From the NCBI GenBank assembly GCA_022702705.1, contig CM040428.1:58508155-58572154 (forward strand): a stretch of DNA of 64,000 bases. The letters run 5' to 3'. Positions 45,691-56,495 of the stretch are shown piece after piece. Below the pieces are notes generated by a model. The model did not search any database and was not told where the DNA came from. It saw nothing but the letters and a program-made list of their open reading frames with translations. Source of the DNA: Papilionanthe hookeriana x Papilionanthe teres (Eukaryota > Streptophyta > Magnoliopsida > Asparagales > Orchidaceae). The position numbers and the translations under genes were made by a program. How positions within the stretch are numbered: the first letter of the stretch is position 1; the number at the start of each line of letters is the position of its first letter.

Positions 45691-48600
45691 ATGGCCGGCG
45701 CCGCCAAACCCTTCTCCGGCATCCGCAACCCCTGCACACCACACTTGAAACACTTCAACGTAATCAACATCACTCTCATCTTCCTCCTCTGTTCCATCTC
45801 CTACCTCCTGGGCGTTTGGCAACGCAGCGGCGCCACCACTGCCAACACCACCACCACCTCCCTCATCGCCCACGTTCCCTGCGACCCAATCGACGTCTCC
45901 TTCCCCACCTCCTTATCCTCCGAAACAACATCCCAACTCGACTTCACCGCCCACCACAGGGCCGATGACTCCCTCGCTTTCGTTCCGGCAATCCGCCACT
46001 TTCCACCGTGCTCCGACGAGCTTTCCGAATACACTCCTTGCGAGGACGTACGCCGTTCGCTCAAGTTCGTGCGCGACCGTCTTATATACCGTGAGCGGCA
46101 CTGCCCTGCAAAGGGCGAGCTTCTCAAGTGCCTTATTCCGGCACCGCCGGGTTATCGGACTCCGTTCTCGTGGCCGGCGAGCAGAGAGCTTGCCTGGTTC
46201 GCTAACGTGCCGCATAAGGAGCTCACTATTGAGAAAGCGGTGCAGAACTGGATACGAGTTGAGGGCGATAAGTTCCGATTCCCCGGCGGCGGCACCATGT
46301 TTCCCAATGGTGCGGACGCCTACATCGATGATATCGATCGCCTCATCTCTCTCACCGACGGCTCTATCCGCACGGCGATCGACACTGGTTGTGGGGTAAG
46401 TTTTATTCTTTACTTTGTTTCTCTTCCTCCGTGCTTGCAGGCGACCGCTTTTGGGCTAAAGTTGGGATTTTTAACCTGTTGTAAATCTTTAATGGGGAAG
46501 AATTTAGCGAATAGTTTGTGTTATTTTCTTTGGCATAGGTGGCAAGCTGGGGAGCTTTTCTTCTCTCGCGGAACATCCTAGCCATGTCTTTCGCTCCGCG
46601 GGATTCTCACGAGGCGCAGGTTCAGTTCGCTCTTGAGCGAGGCGTGCCGGCGATGATCGGAGTCATGGCTTCCAATCGCCTTCCCTACCCCTCTCGGGCT
46701 TTCGACATGGCGCACTGCTCCCGCTGCCTCATCCCTTGGCATCAATATGGTAAGAATAAAACTCACCAACGAAGGAATCAAATTTTGTACTTTTCATCTC
46801 TCTTCTCCAGAAGTCGCAGGATTGCGAATACTAATCACTGATCAAATTCGCAGACGGGCTATACCTGATCGAAATTGACAGAATTCTCCGGCCTGGTGGG
46901 TACTGGATCCTCTCCGGCCCGCCTATCAACTGGAAGCGACATTGGAAAGGGTGGGAGAGAACACAGGAAGACCTGAATGCAGAGCAGAACTCCATTGAAT
47001 CCATGGCACGAAGCTTATGCTGGAAGAAGATAAAGGAGAACGGCGACATCGCTATCTGGCAAAAGCCCACTAACCACGCTCACTGCAAAATCAACCGTAA
47101 GATCATCAAGTTCCCACCTTTTTGCTCCTCCACGAATCCAGACTCTGCTTGGTACACAAAGATGGAACCCTGCATCACCCCCCTTCCCGAAGTCGATAAC
47201 ATCAAAGACGTTGCCGGTGGCGAGCTCAAAAAATGGCCTGAGAGACTCATGGCCGTACCTCCAAGGATAGCAAGTGGCAGCATCGTTGGCATCACCGCAG
47301 ATAGCTTCAGGTTGGATGCGGAACTGTGGAGGAAGAGAGTAAATCATTACAAGAGCGTGATTCCGCAGCTTGGGAAGGAGGGAAGGTATCACAACCTGCT
47401 TGACATGAATGCGAGGCTCGGCGGCTTCGCAGCCGCACTTGTGGACGAACCTTTATGGGTGATGAATGTTGTCCCAACGGAGGCGAATACGAACACTCTC
47501 GGCGTCGTATACGAGCGTGGATTGATCGGAACGTACCAAGACTGGTTAGTTCCTGCAAAATTTCTCATTTTGACCATGAATTAAGTTTAATGACAATTCC
47601 TCTTTTTTTTCTGAATTTAAATTATTATGTCTGTCTGTGTTGAGATCATCTTCATCATTCATAATGGTAAACTTTAAATTCTTTTGCCTACACAAGTGAA
47701 TTTGCGATTTGATTAACGTTGATTTACTCCAAAATCAGTTAATACGCACTACTAGTTATCTGGGATCAAATTTATCTTAATTCTTGATTGTTAGCGTACA
47801 CAAAAAATATGTCCACACGAACCTCAAAGCACTCCCACCAATGGAAGGATCTACCAATTGGCTATCAAAATTGAGATCCGTCCGTCCGGTCAAAATTGAG
47901 ACCAATCAGCGAAATTCAGACCGATCAGTCTAGGATGAACCAACCAACTTAAGGCGCATCGACTGGCATTGTTGGTCTATCACCCATGAATAGTCTTTAT
48001 TAATGATATGTCTGACACATGTACATAGTACTAAAATAACTCTCCTAAATCTAATAATTAGCGGGCATACATGTAATCTTAAATCTATACCCCCTATGCC
48101 TATTTGCCTATAAATAGATGGTCATTTTTCTAATAAAGTTTATGCACTTTTTACCGTTCACTTCTATATCCTCTCTATTACTCTGTTCTCTCTTTCACTC
48201 TATTCCTTGGGCTTGTTTCCGAGACAATTTCGGATCCAACAGTTAACAACTGTGATTACTTGAACTAAGCTCTGTATTCTGTTTTTCTTGCAGGTGTGAG
48301 GCAATGTCAACTTATCCAAGGACCTATGATCTACTCCATGCTGATTCCTTGTTTACGCTCTATAAAGATAGGTTCGTGATTAAGTAACAAAAAGATTGTT
48401 TTGGATTACAATTATTCATCTATTTGTTCAAAGCAATATATATGATAACAGTAGATCATGTTTTTTAAATTTTGCATCACTATCATAGAGCAGTTTGGTA
48501 CAACGTGATGTGCATAATAATAAATAGTTAGTATTTTTCTGACAATTTTATTATTCATGCATTGCAGTTTGCAGTACTTTTCGATTCTGTTATGTGAGGA

Positions 48601-49347
48601 TGGCTATGTTACTCCCTTTTGTTGTCATGCATGTTGGCCCTTAGAGATAATCTAATACTTAATTTTACTAGTGTTCTTCGGGTAGGATCTTAGGTTATAA
48701 AACAATTGAAACAAGATGACGAAGTAACAGGAGACCTAGCAATAGAGCTATAGAGCTAGGTACACAATAGCTATTACTATCAAGTTTTGAACTATAAGAA
48801 TTTTCCTTTTTTTTTTTTCTTCCATTGAATTTAGTTGGAAGGTCGCTAATCACCCGAAAATTGATTCAAATTTTAGCTCGGATCGAGATCTAATTGAAAT
48901 AAACGAGCCGAGCTACGAACTAAAATTTTAGATCGAATCTTTCCCAAGCCAATTTAAATAGCTTGAAATCATGTTGTTAACGGCCTAGTGATGTTAAGGC
49001 TGTGAATTTAGTGACTTTAGCTCCAAGATTGTTAATCGGCTCTTTAACCGCCCTACTTTCATCTTTTTTTATGATTGATCCCAGTGTCGGGCATGTGTTG
49101 CAGGTGCGAGATGGAGGATATACTTCTCGAGATGGATAGGATTCTAAGGCCTGAGGGGACAGTTATTATAAGAGACGATGTGGATGTTGTGATTAAGATA
49201 AAGAGCATCACAGAAGGGATGAGATGGGAGACTCAGATAGTGGACCATGAGGATGGCCCTCTTCAAAGGGAGAAGCTCCTTTTGGCAGTGAAGACCTACT
49301 GGACTGCAGATGCCAAAAACCAGATGGTTTCTGGTGCAATCTCGTAG
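45691..49347 (+). CDS. Probable S-adenosylmethionine methyltransferase, PMT family
   Basis: Five exons are read: 45691-46395, 46539-46749, 46854-47544, 48294-48371 and 49104-49347. All introns are GT...AG, the total is 1929 nt, and the product is 642 residues ending at TAG. The start has a good context (AAACTATGG). Residues ~24-43 (VINITLIFLLCSISYLLGVW) form one membrane anchor near the N-terminus, giving a type II Golgi topology with the catalytic part in the lumen. The conserved PMT blocks are CEDVRRSLKF and RERHCP early, FANVPHKELTIEKAVQNWI, the SAM-binding motif AIDTGCGVASWGA (from residue 229, with exon 1 ending in it), then SFAPRDSHEAQVQFALERG and FDMAHCSRCLIPW. These are followed by IDRILRPGGYW, and in the second half LLDMNARLGGFAAAL (from residue 487), GVVYERGLIGTYQDWCEAMS and ILRPEG. 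Length and motifs match plant PMT proteins (QUASIMODO2-related). Some members are linked to pectin homogalacturonan methylation; the substrate here is inferred only. It resembles the PMT15/16/18 subgroup, but the assignment to a member is not certain. Nothing suggests it is broken. Confidence 0.93.
47789..48241 (+). repeat. LTR-like insertion in intron 3 of the PMT gene
   Basis: About 450 bp, TGTTAGCG...GATCCAACA, lies inside the 749-bp third intron. It holds a TATA box (CCTATAAATAGATGG near 48109), AATAAAGTTTATGCAC downstream, and a pyrimidine-rich TCTCTCTTTCACTC leader, the usual plan of a short LTR. Its end, AATTTCGGATCCAACA, resembles AATTTGGGTCCGACA at 53931. Flanking 5-bp duplications were not clear, so the boundaries are tentative. 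It is in the same orientation as the gene. Confidence 0.5.
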
Positions 49348-50323
49348 CTGTGAAGGAAAGCTCTTTAATCATTATTATTACTATCATTTTTCCATTAATT
49401 GTTATTATATGGCTTAGTCAAATTGGCTGTGTATTTCGCTGCGGATAAGATAGATGCAGATTTGATGGTATTGTGATGAAATACCACCACAATACCACCA
49501 AATATCATCGAACAACACAAATTCACACGTGCGGATTCCGCGCGAAGTATTGTTTTCATACTTTCATTTTTTATTAGTGTGGGATTCTTTATTTATCGCT
49601 CAACTGCAACGGGCGAGTTGGAGTTTGGACGGAACTTGTAGTTAATACTTCATTTGAATCTTCAATATATGCTGCTGTTGAAGTTGCTGAGTGGCTTAAG
49701 TTGAGAGGAATCCTCTTTGAAGAATACCGTATGATTGAATATGACAATGAGATGTTATCATCATCATTAATTTTATCAAATGATTTGCTTTTATTATTAT
49801 AATAAGAGTTGATTAGGGCTTACTCTTCCTCTATTTAATACTATCATTGTCCCAACTTGAGACTAGACAATTATGTACCCGTTTTAATTTTTTAAGTATA
49901 TTTTAATATCATTTTGATATGTACATAAATGTACGTTTTATACAGTCATTTTGGTCATGTTTTGTTAGTGGCATACAACAAATCAACTTATGGGACGTGC
50001 AGGGCAGTTGAAGATTTATGTAAAAGTTTATTTTATTTAGAAGTTGTTGTGGACATTATAATTTGTCTTAAATATGCATCAATTGGCCTGCATCTACCAA
50101 AAGTTATTATTTTGCTGAATATAATTGTAGTAGTTATTAGAAGCAGATTCTTAGTTGAATGATGAGTTCTCCTCCAATGTCTGCTCTTTCTGTCCACGCA
50201 ATTGATATTGGGTGGATATTCGTACAATTTGATGACATGCACGATTATTATTGTTGAATACCACCGAGTTGCTCACATAATTTATTCATTTCAATTGTCC
50301 TCATAATTTCTTCTTAGGTGCAT
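49348..50323. other. PMT 3' flank, no gene seen
   Basis: Likely holds the PMT 3' untranslated region, which cannot be bounded. The rest is AT-rich with no recognised feature. A 77-codon frame at 49929-50162 has no motif. Confidence 0.5.
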
Positions 50324-50332
50324 CATTGGAGG

Positions 50333-50579
50333 GCGAAAAACTTGCGTACGTAAGGTGTACGCAGAATTGTATACGTAATAGATTACAATGAGGTTACATT
50401 GAGGTTATTGGGGGGGGTACAGTGAAGTTATTGAGAGATTATTTTTCAATAACTTCACTGTAACGTGGAAGATTAATAGGGGTTGCTATGAAGTTATTAA
50501 AAGATAATCTCCCAATAACCTCATTGTAACCTATTACATATGCAATTCTGCGTACGTCTTACGTGCGCAAATTTTTTCC
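50333..50579. mobile_element. MITE, family B copy 1 (9-bp TSD, 8/9)
   Basis: A 247-bp inverted-repeat element. The left arm GCGAAAAACTTGCGTACGTA matches the right arm (read inward) GGAAAAAATTTGCGCACGTA. The match continues through GTACGCAGAATTG, and internal ATTGAGGTTATTGGG / CCCAATAACCTCAT words extend the fold. The flanks CATTGGAGG (50324-50332) and CGTTGGAGG (50580-50588) match at 8 of 9 bases. It is related in end sequence and arm words to 61930-62196. No protein is encoded. Confidence 0.75.
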
Positions 50580-50929
50580 CGTTGGAGGAGGGCGTGGAGG
50601 TGTTTGCACATTAATTGATGCACAGATACAAATACATATACAAACACTAGAACGATTGATGAACCACTCAAACTTGTTCGTTAGAGAATAAACCAAACAA
50701 ATAGATCTGATCTTTAAATAAAAATTTATTTTTGAAATTTTTTTTAATAAAAAATATACCATAGATGTTTAAAAAGTATTTTTTTTAATTTTAATTCATA
50801 AATTTAAGAAATGTGCTCGACACGTGTTTTTTTTTATTTTAATATTCCGACATGTGTTCGGGATATATCGGGCGAGTGTTAGTGTCTGAAAAATGTCCCG
50901 TTGGTATTCGGGAAATACACTCAAGGTAT

Positions 50930-51170
50930 AGAACATTGCGTAGAGAGAGTCGAGAGAGAGAATGTAGTAGAGAATCATAATAATGCATAACCTTTATTCA
51001 TGGTATGAGCCCCTTGTTTATAGGGATATGCTTCAATCTTACAAAATTACAGGACAGTCCTCGTATCATTAGTTTTTAGAGGGACTTTTTAGTAATTACA
51101 AAGATATTTGAATATAATAAGACTTACAAATTAATATTGGTCAACGAGAAGTTTGTTGGCGATTTGGCTT
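50930..51170 (-). repeat. LTR-like promoter fragment
   Basis: On the minus strand a TATA-like CCCTATAAACAAGGGG is followed by AATAAAGGTTATGCAT and CTCTCTCTCGACTCTCTC. The AATAAAGNTTATGCA word and pyrimidine leader parallel the intron-3 insertion at 47789-48241, so the two may belong to one LTR family. No terminal ends were defined. Confidence 0.35.
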
Positions 51171-52609
51171 ACCTTAACTCCATCGATATTTGATCTGAAA
51201 CTCAACAATCTATCGGGTCGATCGTCATCCAATAGGAAATTCTCTGACACGTCCTTACATTTGATCGATCCAAACACCTCCATTGCTAGCACTAATCCAT
51301 CAATTGCTAACAAGAATGCTGATCAATTGCATCATCCTTCTAAGCCGTCCGTTCCGCCCAGATCCGTCATGGCATGTACATGTCCAATACTGCATGACTC
51401 TTTAATTAGAAGTATTCGTACATCATAGATATCATTTGAATTGGTACTCATCTCAAGTCGTCAATGGTAACATTAAAAACCATTATTAATAGCGAAGCCA
51501 AGAGAACCACATTTACTGAAGAGCATATTAACGTCCTGTTCGTACCGGCTAGTTTCATCAACCATAATGTCACCTTGTTTTTCCAATCAATAATTCGGAC
51601 AACCTCACTGCAAATAACTATGCACAACACTGCACTACTCTTACTAGAAACAGCCTGACAATATTAAATACATTCCTGAAAATCTAGCACACCTGACAAA
51701 TGAATGAATGTTGGCTGAATTTCATGCCACAGTGCTGGCATTATGGCTTCCGTTACAAAACCTGGTCCCTCCATGGAATGGGTTGTCCGTTGAGTACATC
51801 ATGCACTCTTCTACCATGCTAAAAACAATGTCCCTTGTGTGGTTGAACTTGACACTATGTTGAAGTATCTTCTTTAAGCTGCCCATCTTTTGATCAATGA
51901 TGCAACTATGGTATTTCTCTTGATTAAGTAGTTAAACTAGAAGATTATTTTGATCGGCGTTAATTCTCTAACAAACATATGGTTTTACGAGGTTCCCTTA
52001 AAATGACATGCACAAAAAAAATATTTTTGAATGAACCTATGGAGACCAACTTATATGAATTTGGCTCGTAGAGTGCAAATTACGAGATAAAGATGTTTCC
52101 TCATGTTAGGATGGACAAGTTTCTTAAAACAATCAAACTTATGCATAGAACTAATGATAGTGACGGTATACTTATGCCAATTCAGACACTTATCCTCCTT
52201 TCATAATCACTTCGATCAGGAATGGGAAAAAAATGGCAAGATTTGCTAATGGCCATTAACATGATCTCAAAGAGCATGAGAATTTGTGCTCACCTATATC
52301 ATTTGATAAGAATTTCTATTAGCCATATCTCAATTAAGAAATTTTTAACTCATATGTTTTTAATTTCTAAATCAGTTTTGGGTCCTATATGTCATCATTG
52401 TATCCCTTTTCTGACATCAACATAAATGAAGTCTTCTGCAAGATCAACACAACTTTGGCAATAATGTCCACCCATTGATTTAAAATATGCATTTTCAAAT
52501 AAGTTAATTATTTGACCTTGAAGTTCTTTTTGCCACCAAATAGGCATACTACTCTGTAATGCCCATATAAAACCACATCACTTTACACATAAGATGGTTG
52601 GGTTGATAA

Positions 52610-52673
<64 letters not shown>

Positions 52674-53320
52674 TAATATTCTATTTAGATCATCACTTTT
52701 GTTGTATTTGCTATGACATGCTACCTACAGATGCAACTCAAATTCTTTTTAAACAAACATAGGCATATAACTTAGTGAATTCCATTATGTTCAGAAGGAC
52801 ACTTATAATTATATAAATTAAGATCACTTGAATTAACATGTAATAGCCAAGATTCTAATATTTTGCCCATGTTTTACTCTCAAGAACATCATATTTGAGA
52901 TGACTTCGAAATTCCTTTATTTGTTTCTAAACTTTAAAGTAATTTTTTTCATCGAAAGATGAGTCACGCACTATATGTTGATCTATAACCTCAATGAAAT
53001 TAGAAACCTCATGAAAGACCTCCCAATAAGAAGATGATGAAAAAGAAAGAATAGTTACTCGGATAAGACTGAGTCATCCAAGAAAATATTCATATTATGA
53101 TCATTTATTAATACCAAAGTTATTTATTACAACATTTAATTCTCTCGTTCTTATCATAGTATATTTTCTTAAGATATATTAGAATTGGGAAATTAAATAT
53201 ATACAACCAATATGTGGTTGCTTGAAATAATAGAGAGCAAATGACTCTCATTCCACCCACTAGAGGGAGGACGCTAGTGAAAAGAATTTTGAGATAGGAC
53301 AAGTTTTCTTCTTAATTAAT
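51171..53320. other. Intergenic sequence, no gene seen
   Basis: AT-rich with scattered short frames (up to 91 codons at 51153-51428) that show no motif. A (TA)n tract lies at 52614-52670. Confidence 0.5.
52614..52670. repeat. (TA)n microsatellite
   Basis: About 28 TA units, uninterrupted. Confidence 0.95.
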
Positions 53321-53326
53321 GCTAAG

Positions 53327-53931
53327 TGTTCAATGAATTGAGAAAAGAGATTAGCAAAGCACTAATAAGATAAGCCTACCACGACATGCCAGCCATAGAA
53401 GAATAACCAAGAGAGGTCGACTATAGGATGCCGAAATGATAGGCAACCACAGTCATGTAACAAGAAGTTGGCATATGCAATCTAACACGAACACTTACTG
53501 CAAGAAGCGAGTCACGATAAGCCTATTAAAAAAGATCTAGCCTAAGAATCGCCCGGAGCATAAAATTTACCCGCCTAAACGAGGAAGTCAATATGAAGAA
53601 GACTTCTCCAAAACCTCAATCTTAAGTGGAAACATGACCGAACTAGACACCTATACATACAAGTTTTAGAAATGAGATAGGCCAAAATATACCATTTTGT
53701 AAAGACTAGCCCTTATAAATAGGAGCTATTAAATATAAGAACTATTCAAATCCTCCCATTCAAAAAACTTAGGAATAAACTCCTAGTCTCCTTCACCCTG
53801 CTTATTTCTGACTTAAATTATTTACTCTACTGTAAATCTCTCTTTCTCTTTCTCTTTCTCATCCCCTATTCTCACTCCTTCCTCATATTTTATTCCTCAG
53901 ATGTGATTCAATACTAAATTTGGGTCCGACA
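53327..53931 (+). repeat. LTR-like sequence
   Basis: Runs TGTTCAATG...GGGTCCGACA, about 600 bp, with a TATA box CCCTTATAAATAGG near 53713, then a TCTCTTTCTCTTTCTCTTTC leader and an end like that of the insertion at 47789-48241. The flanking CTAAG and TAAAG are only partly alike, so the ends are tentative. No associated internal region was found. Confidence 0.45.
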
Positions 53932-54108
53932 TAAAGTGTGTATATATTGATATAAAATGCGAGCAGAGTAAGCCCAAAATATTGCTTCAGAAGTAAATCT
54001 AACATACATTCCAAGCTTCCATTTTTCGGCTTCACAAGACTTGGGTGGAGACGGTCTTTAAGTGGAGCCATTATTCCACACGGAGAACGCATGCATCCGC
54101 ACGCATCT

Positions 54109-54245
54109 CCTCCAATACCTATCCAGTACCCTCCTAATACCCATCTAGTACCCTCCAATACCCAACAATACTCACCTCCAATACCCAACATCCACTACCC
54201 ATTCATACCCATCTATACCCATCCAGGACCCATCAGTACCCAAAA
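54109..54245. repeat. Degenerate minisatellite (CCAATACCCAT-like)
   Basis: About twelve variable 9-13-bp units such as CTCCAATACC, CATCTAGTACC and CATCCAGGACC. It opens a proline-rich 96-codon plus-strand frame that is not supported as a gene. Confidence 0.8.
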
Positions 54246-54649
54246 AATCCGCACCCAACGCTGCATACGTGCTCCGGATGGAATAATTAGACCCGCGCGG
54301 TTTGATTTAACCATGCAGAACTTTCTGCCTTTACGCATAACAGCTAACGGCTTCCACACTTCACTTCGCAGCCAACTCTGAAATGATTACATTCACAAAG
54401 TTAACTTTGCAGGGAACCGTCAAAAAATTTAGGTGAGAGCAATCATTTTGGCAATTAAATAGTTTTTTGATTTGTTAAATTTAATAATTTTTTAGAATTA
54501 TTTAATTTGTAATATGAATATTTAATTTTTTAGATTTATTTTTAGATATATGTAGAACTTATTTATTTAATTCTAGCTACAAAAATGCTAAATTCTAGCT
54601 AATTTTATTTAATATATTATAATAAATCTTCCTAAAATACAATATGAGC

Positions 54650-54955
54650 GGGGCAGTTAAAGATTTGATTTCGAGCTGAGTTAGAGTCGGCTAGCAGTCA
54701 GCTCAAATTGATTTGATGCGGCTCTAAATCGGGTCATAGCTTGTTAGATTCGATTTTGAGTCGAGCCAACTTGAAACTGAATCGAGCTCAATACCGCTCG
54801 AAGTCGAAAGAGGTGGCTCAAATTGAGTCCGTTGGATCTGTTTCAACTCGAAATCAACCGAATCTGGCTCAAAATTGAAACTATCTAGCTCAAACTGTCT
54901 TGTTTGGATACGTTTTACTTCGAAATTAGTTTGAAATTGGCTCACAACTCCTTAT
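54650..54955. repeat. GAGCTCAAAYTGA-rich dispersed repeat
   Basis: Made of GAGCYGA, CGGCTC, CTCGAA and TCAAATTGAGT words. It resembles the many plant repeats built of GAGCC/GGCTC words. No ends or coding frame. Confidence 0.4.
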
Positions 54956-54968
54956 CTTCTATCTTACT

Positions 54969-55672
54969 CAAGGTTTTAAAGATCGGACCGGACATTGAAC
55001 CAGAGGAGGAGGTATAAGGTTCAAAAGTTGAACCTGTATTCCCCGAATGTTGAAGTGGATGATGTCATAAATATAAAAATATTAAATATAACTTAAATGA
55101 CATAATAATGATGTAGTATGTATAGTATAAACAATATATCATAAAATAGAAATCATACGTGAATTTAAGTAACTCATTTAAATGACTAACATTTTCTCCG
55201 ATAACAAATAACAACATTGATTCCTTACACTTTTTAATTTCACTATTTTAAGCAGTTGTTCAACCAAAAAGAATTAAAAATAAGATAATGTTAGCATTAA
55301 ATAAAAAAAAAATTTAAGTAGACAAAAGATAAAAAGATAATATTCAATATTCAATTACATAAATATATAGTAATTAATTAATTATAATACACATCATTTA
55401 ATTGAAATAAATATGTTTATAAATTAAAACAACAGCAAATTTATATGAATGATACACTATTATTGTAAGAAGACTCGCAATTAAGCATTATAATTTAAAA
55501 ATTATCTCTTAATGAGCACTAAAAAAATAAACTAATTTGAAAGATTGCACTGTTGGTTCCATTCGATTCATTGACGGTTCATTGTAGGGATAACCTTCAG
55601 GCCAATCGGAACCAGACCTCCAGCCGGTTCACAATCAAACCGGCCTGTTCGGTCCGATTTTCTAAACCTTGA
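54969..55672. mobile_element. Non-autonomous TIR element, ~700 bp
   Basis: The left end CAAGGTTTTAAAGATCGGAC and the right end, read inward, CAAGGTTTAGAAAATCGGAC form a TIR of about 24 bp. The inner flanks are rich in GGTTC / CCGGTTC words, and the middle is AT-rich without a reading frame. Elements beginning AAGGTTTTAAA...CGGACCGG are widespread in plants. The superfamily is not fixed here because no clear target duplication was found. Confidence 0.6.
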
Positions 55673-56480
55673 TCATAGCGTTACATATATAATTTTTATA
55701 AATAAAAAATAATATGAGCCGATGTCGAGTTTGTTCACGCCAAATCAGCACGAAAAAAAATCTATCCAGAGTTTCAACATATAGCTCGTCTCATTTGTTT
55801 CGATCGGATCATGATTTTTCATGGGATCAAGGATCTTCGAGCTCATGTCACAGCCCTAAATATGAATATAATGATACGTACCGAGAATTATGAATTAGGA
55901 AGGAGAGTAGGAGTGGGGCTACTACGTAACAGGTAGCTTCAGGCTGCTTTCTTAACTACTCGACAATGGCAAGAAGGTGGAGTTTTAGGTGATTTTAGGT
56001 AATCCGAACCACTCCAATTATCAGGGTAGATATTCATTTCAATTATTTAGTCCAAATTGCATTACAAAATCTTCTTTATATATATATATATATGAAATTA
56101 TTTGAGAAAGTTAGGTGATATTAGATGCAATCATTATACAATGTGACTTTATCGATCGAGAATGTGAAAGCATATGGTGCTATTATTGCTGCTGCTTGGT
56201 GAGAATAAATCAAAAGTTTGGCTATCATTGTATTGAAGTCCTTTCTTCTCAAGTAACGGATGTAGAATATCTTGATTTCAAATTAATTGAGGTGAGTTTA
56301 ACTATTTCTATGTCGATCGTGTCATGTGATAATGTAATAATAAAAATATTGGCTAAAGGTTGATCAAACTTGAAGGAAAGAAATTATTCTTTGGATCATC
56401 CATGGGGTTTGCTTTTTAAGGTTTCTAAAAGTAATGAGGAAGAAATATTTTAGAGATTATTTTATTTTGCGAGAGGAATA
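55673..56480. other. Intergenic or decayed 5' part of a copia element
   Basis: No gene was recognised. A 5' LTR for the copia remnant downstream should lie here, but no sequence matching 60480-60890 was seen. Confidence 0.4.
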
Positions 56481-56495
56481 TTTATTTTTCAAACA

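Noticed and set aside
45801..46215. Minus-strand ORFs of about 100 codons opposite PMT exon 1
   Set aside because: GC-rich antisense of a clearly conserved exon.
54091..54381. Proline-rich 96-codon ORF
   Set aside because: Lies on the CCAATACCCAT-like minisatellite, with no promoter or homolog recognised.
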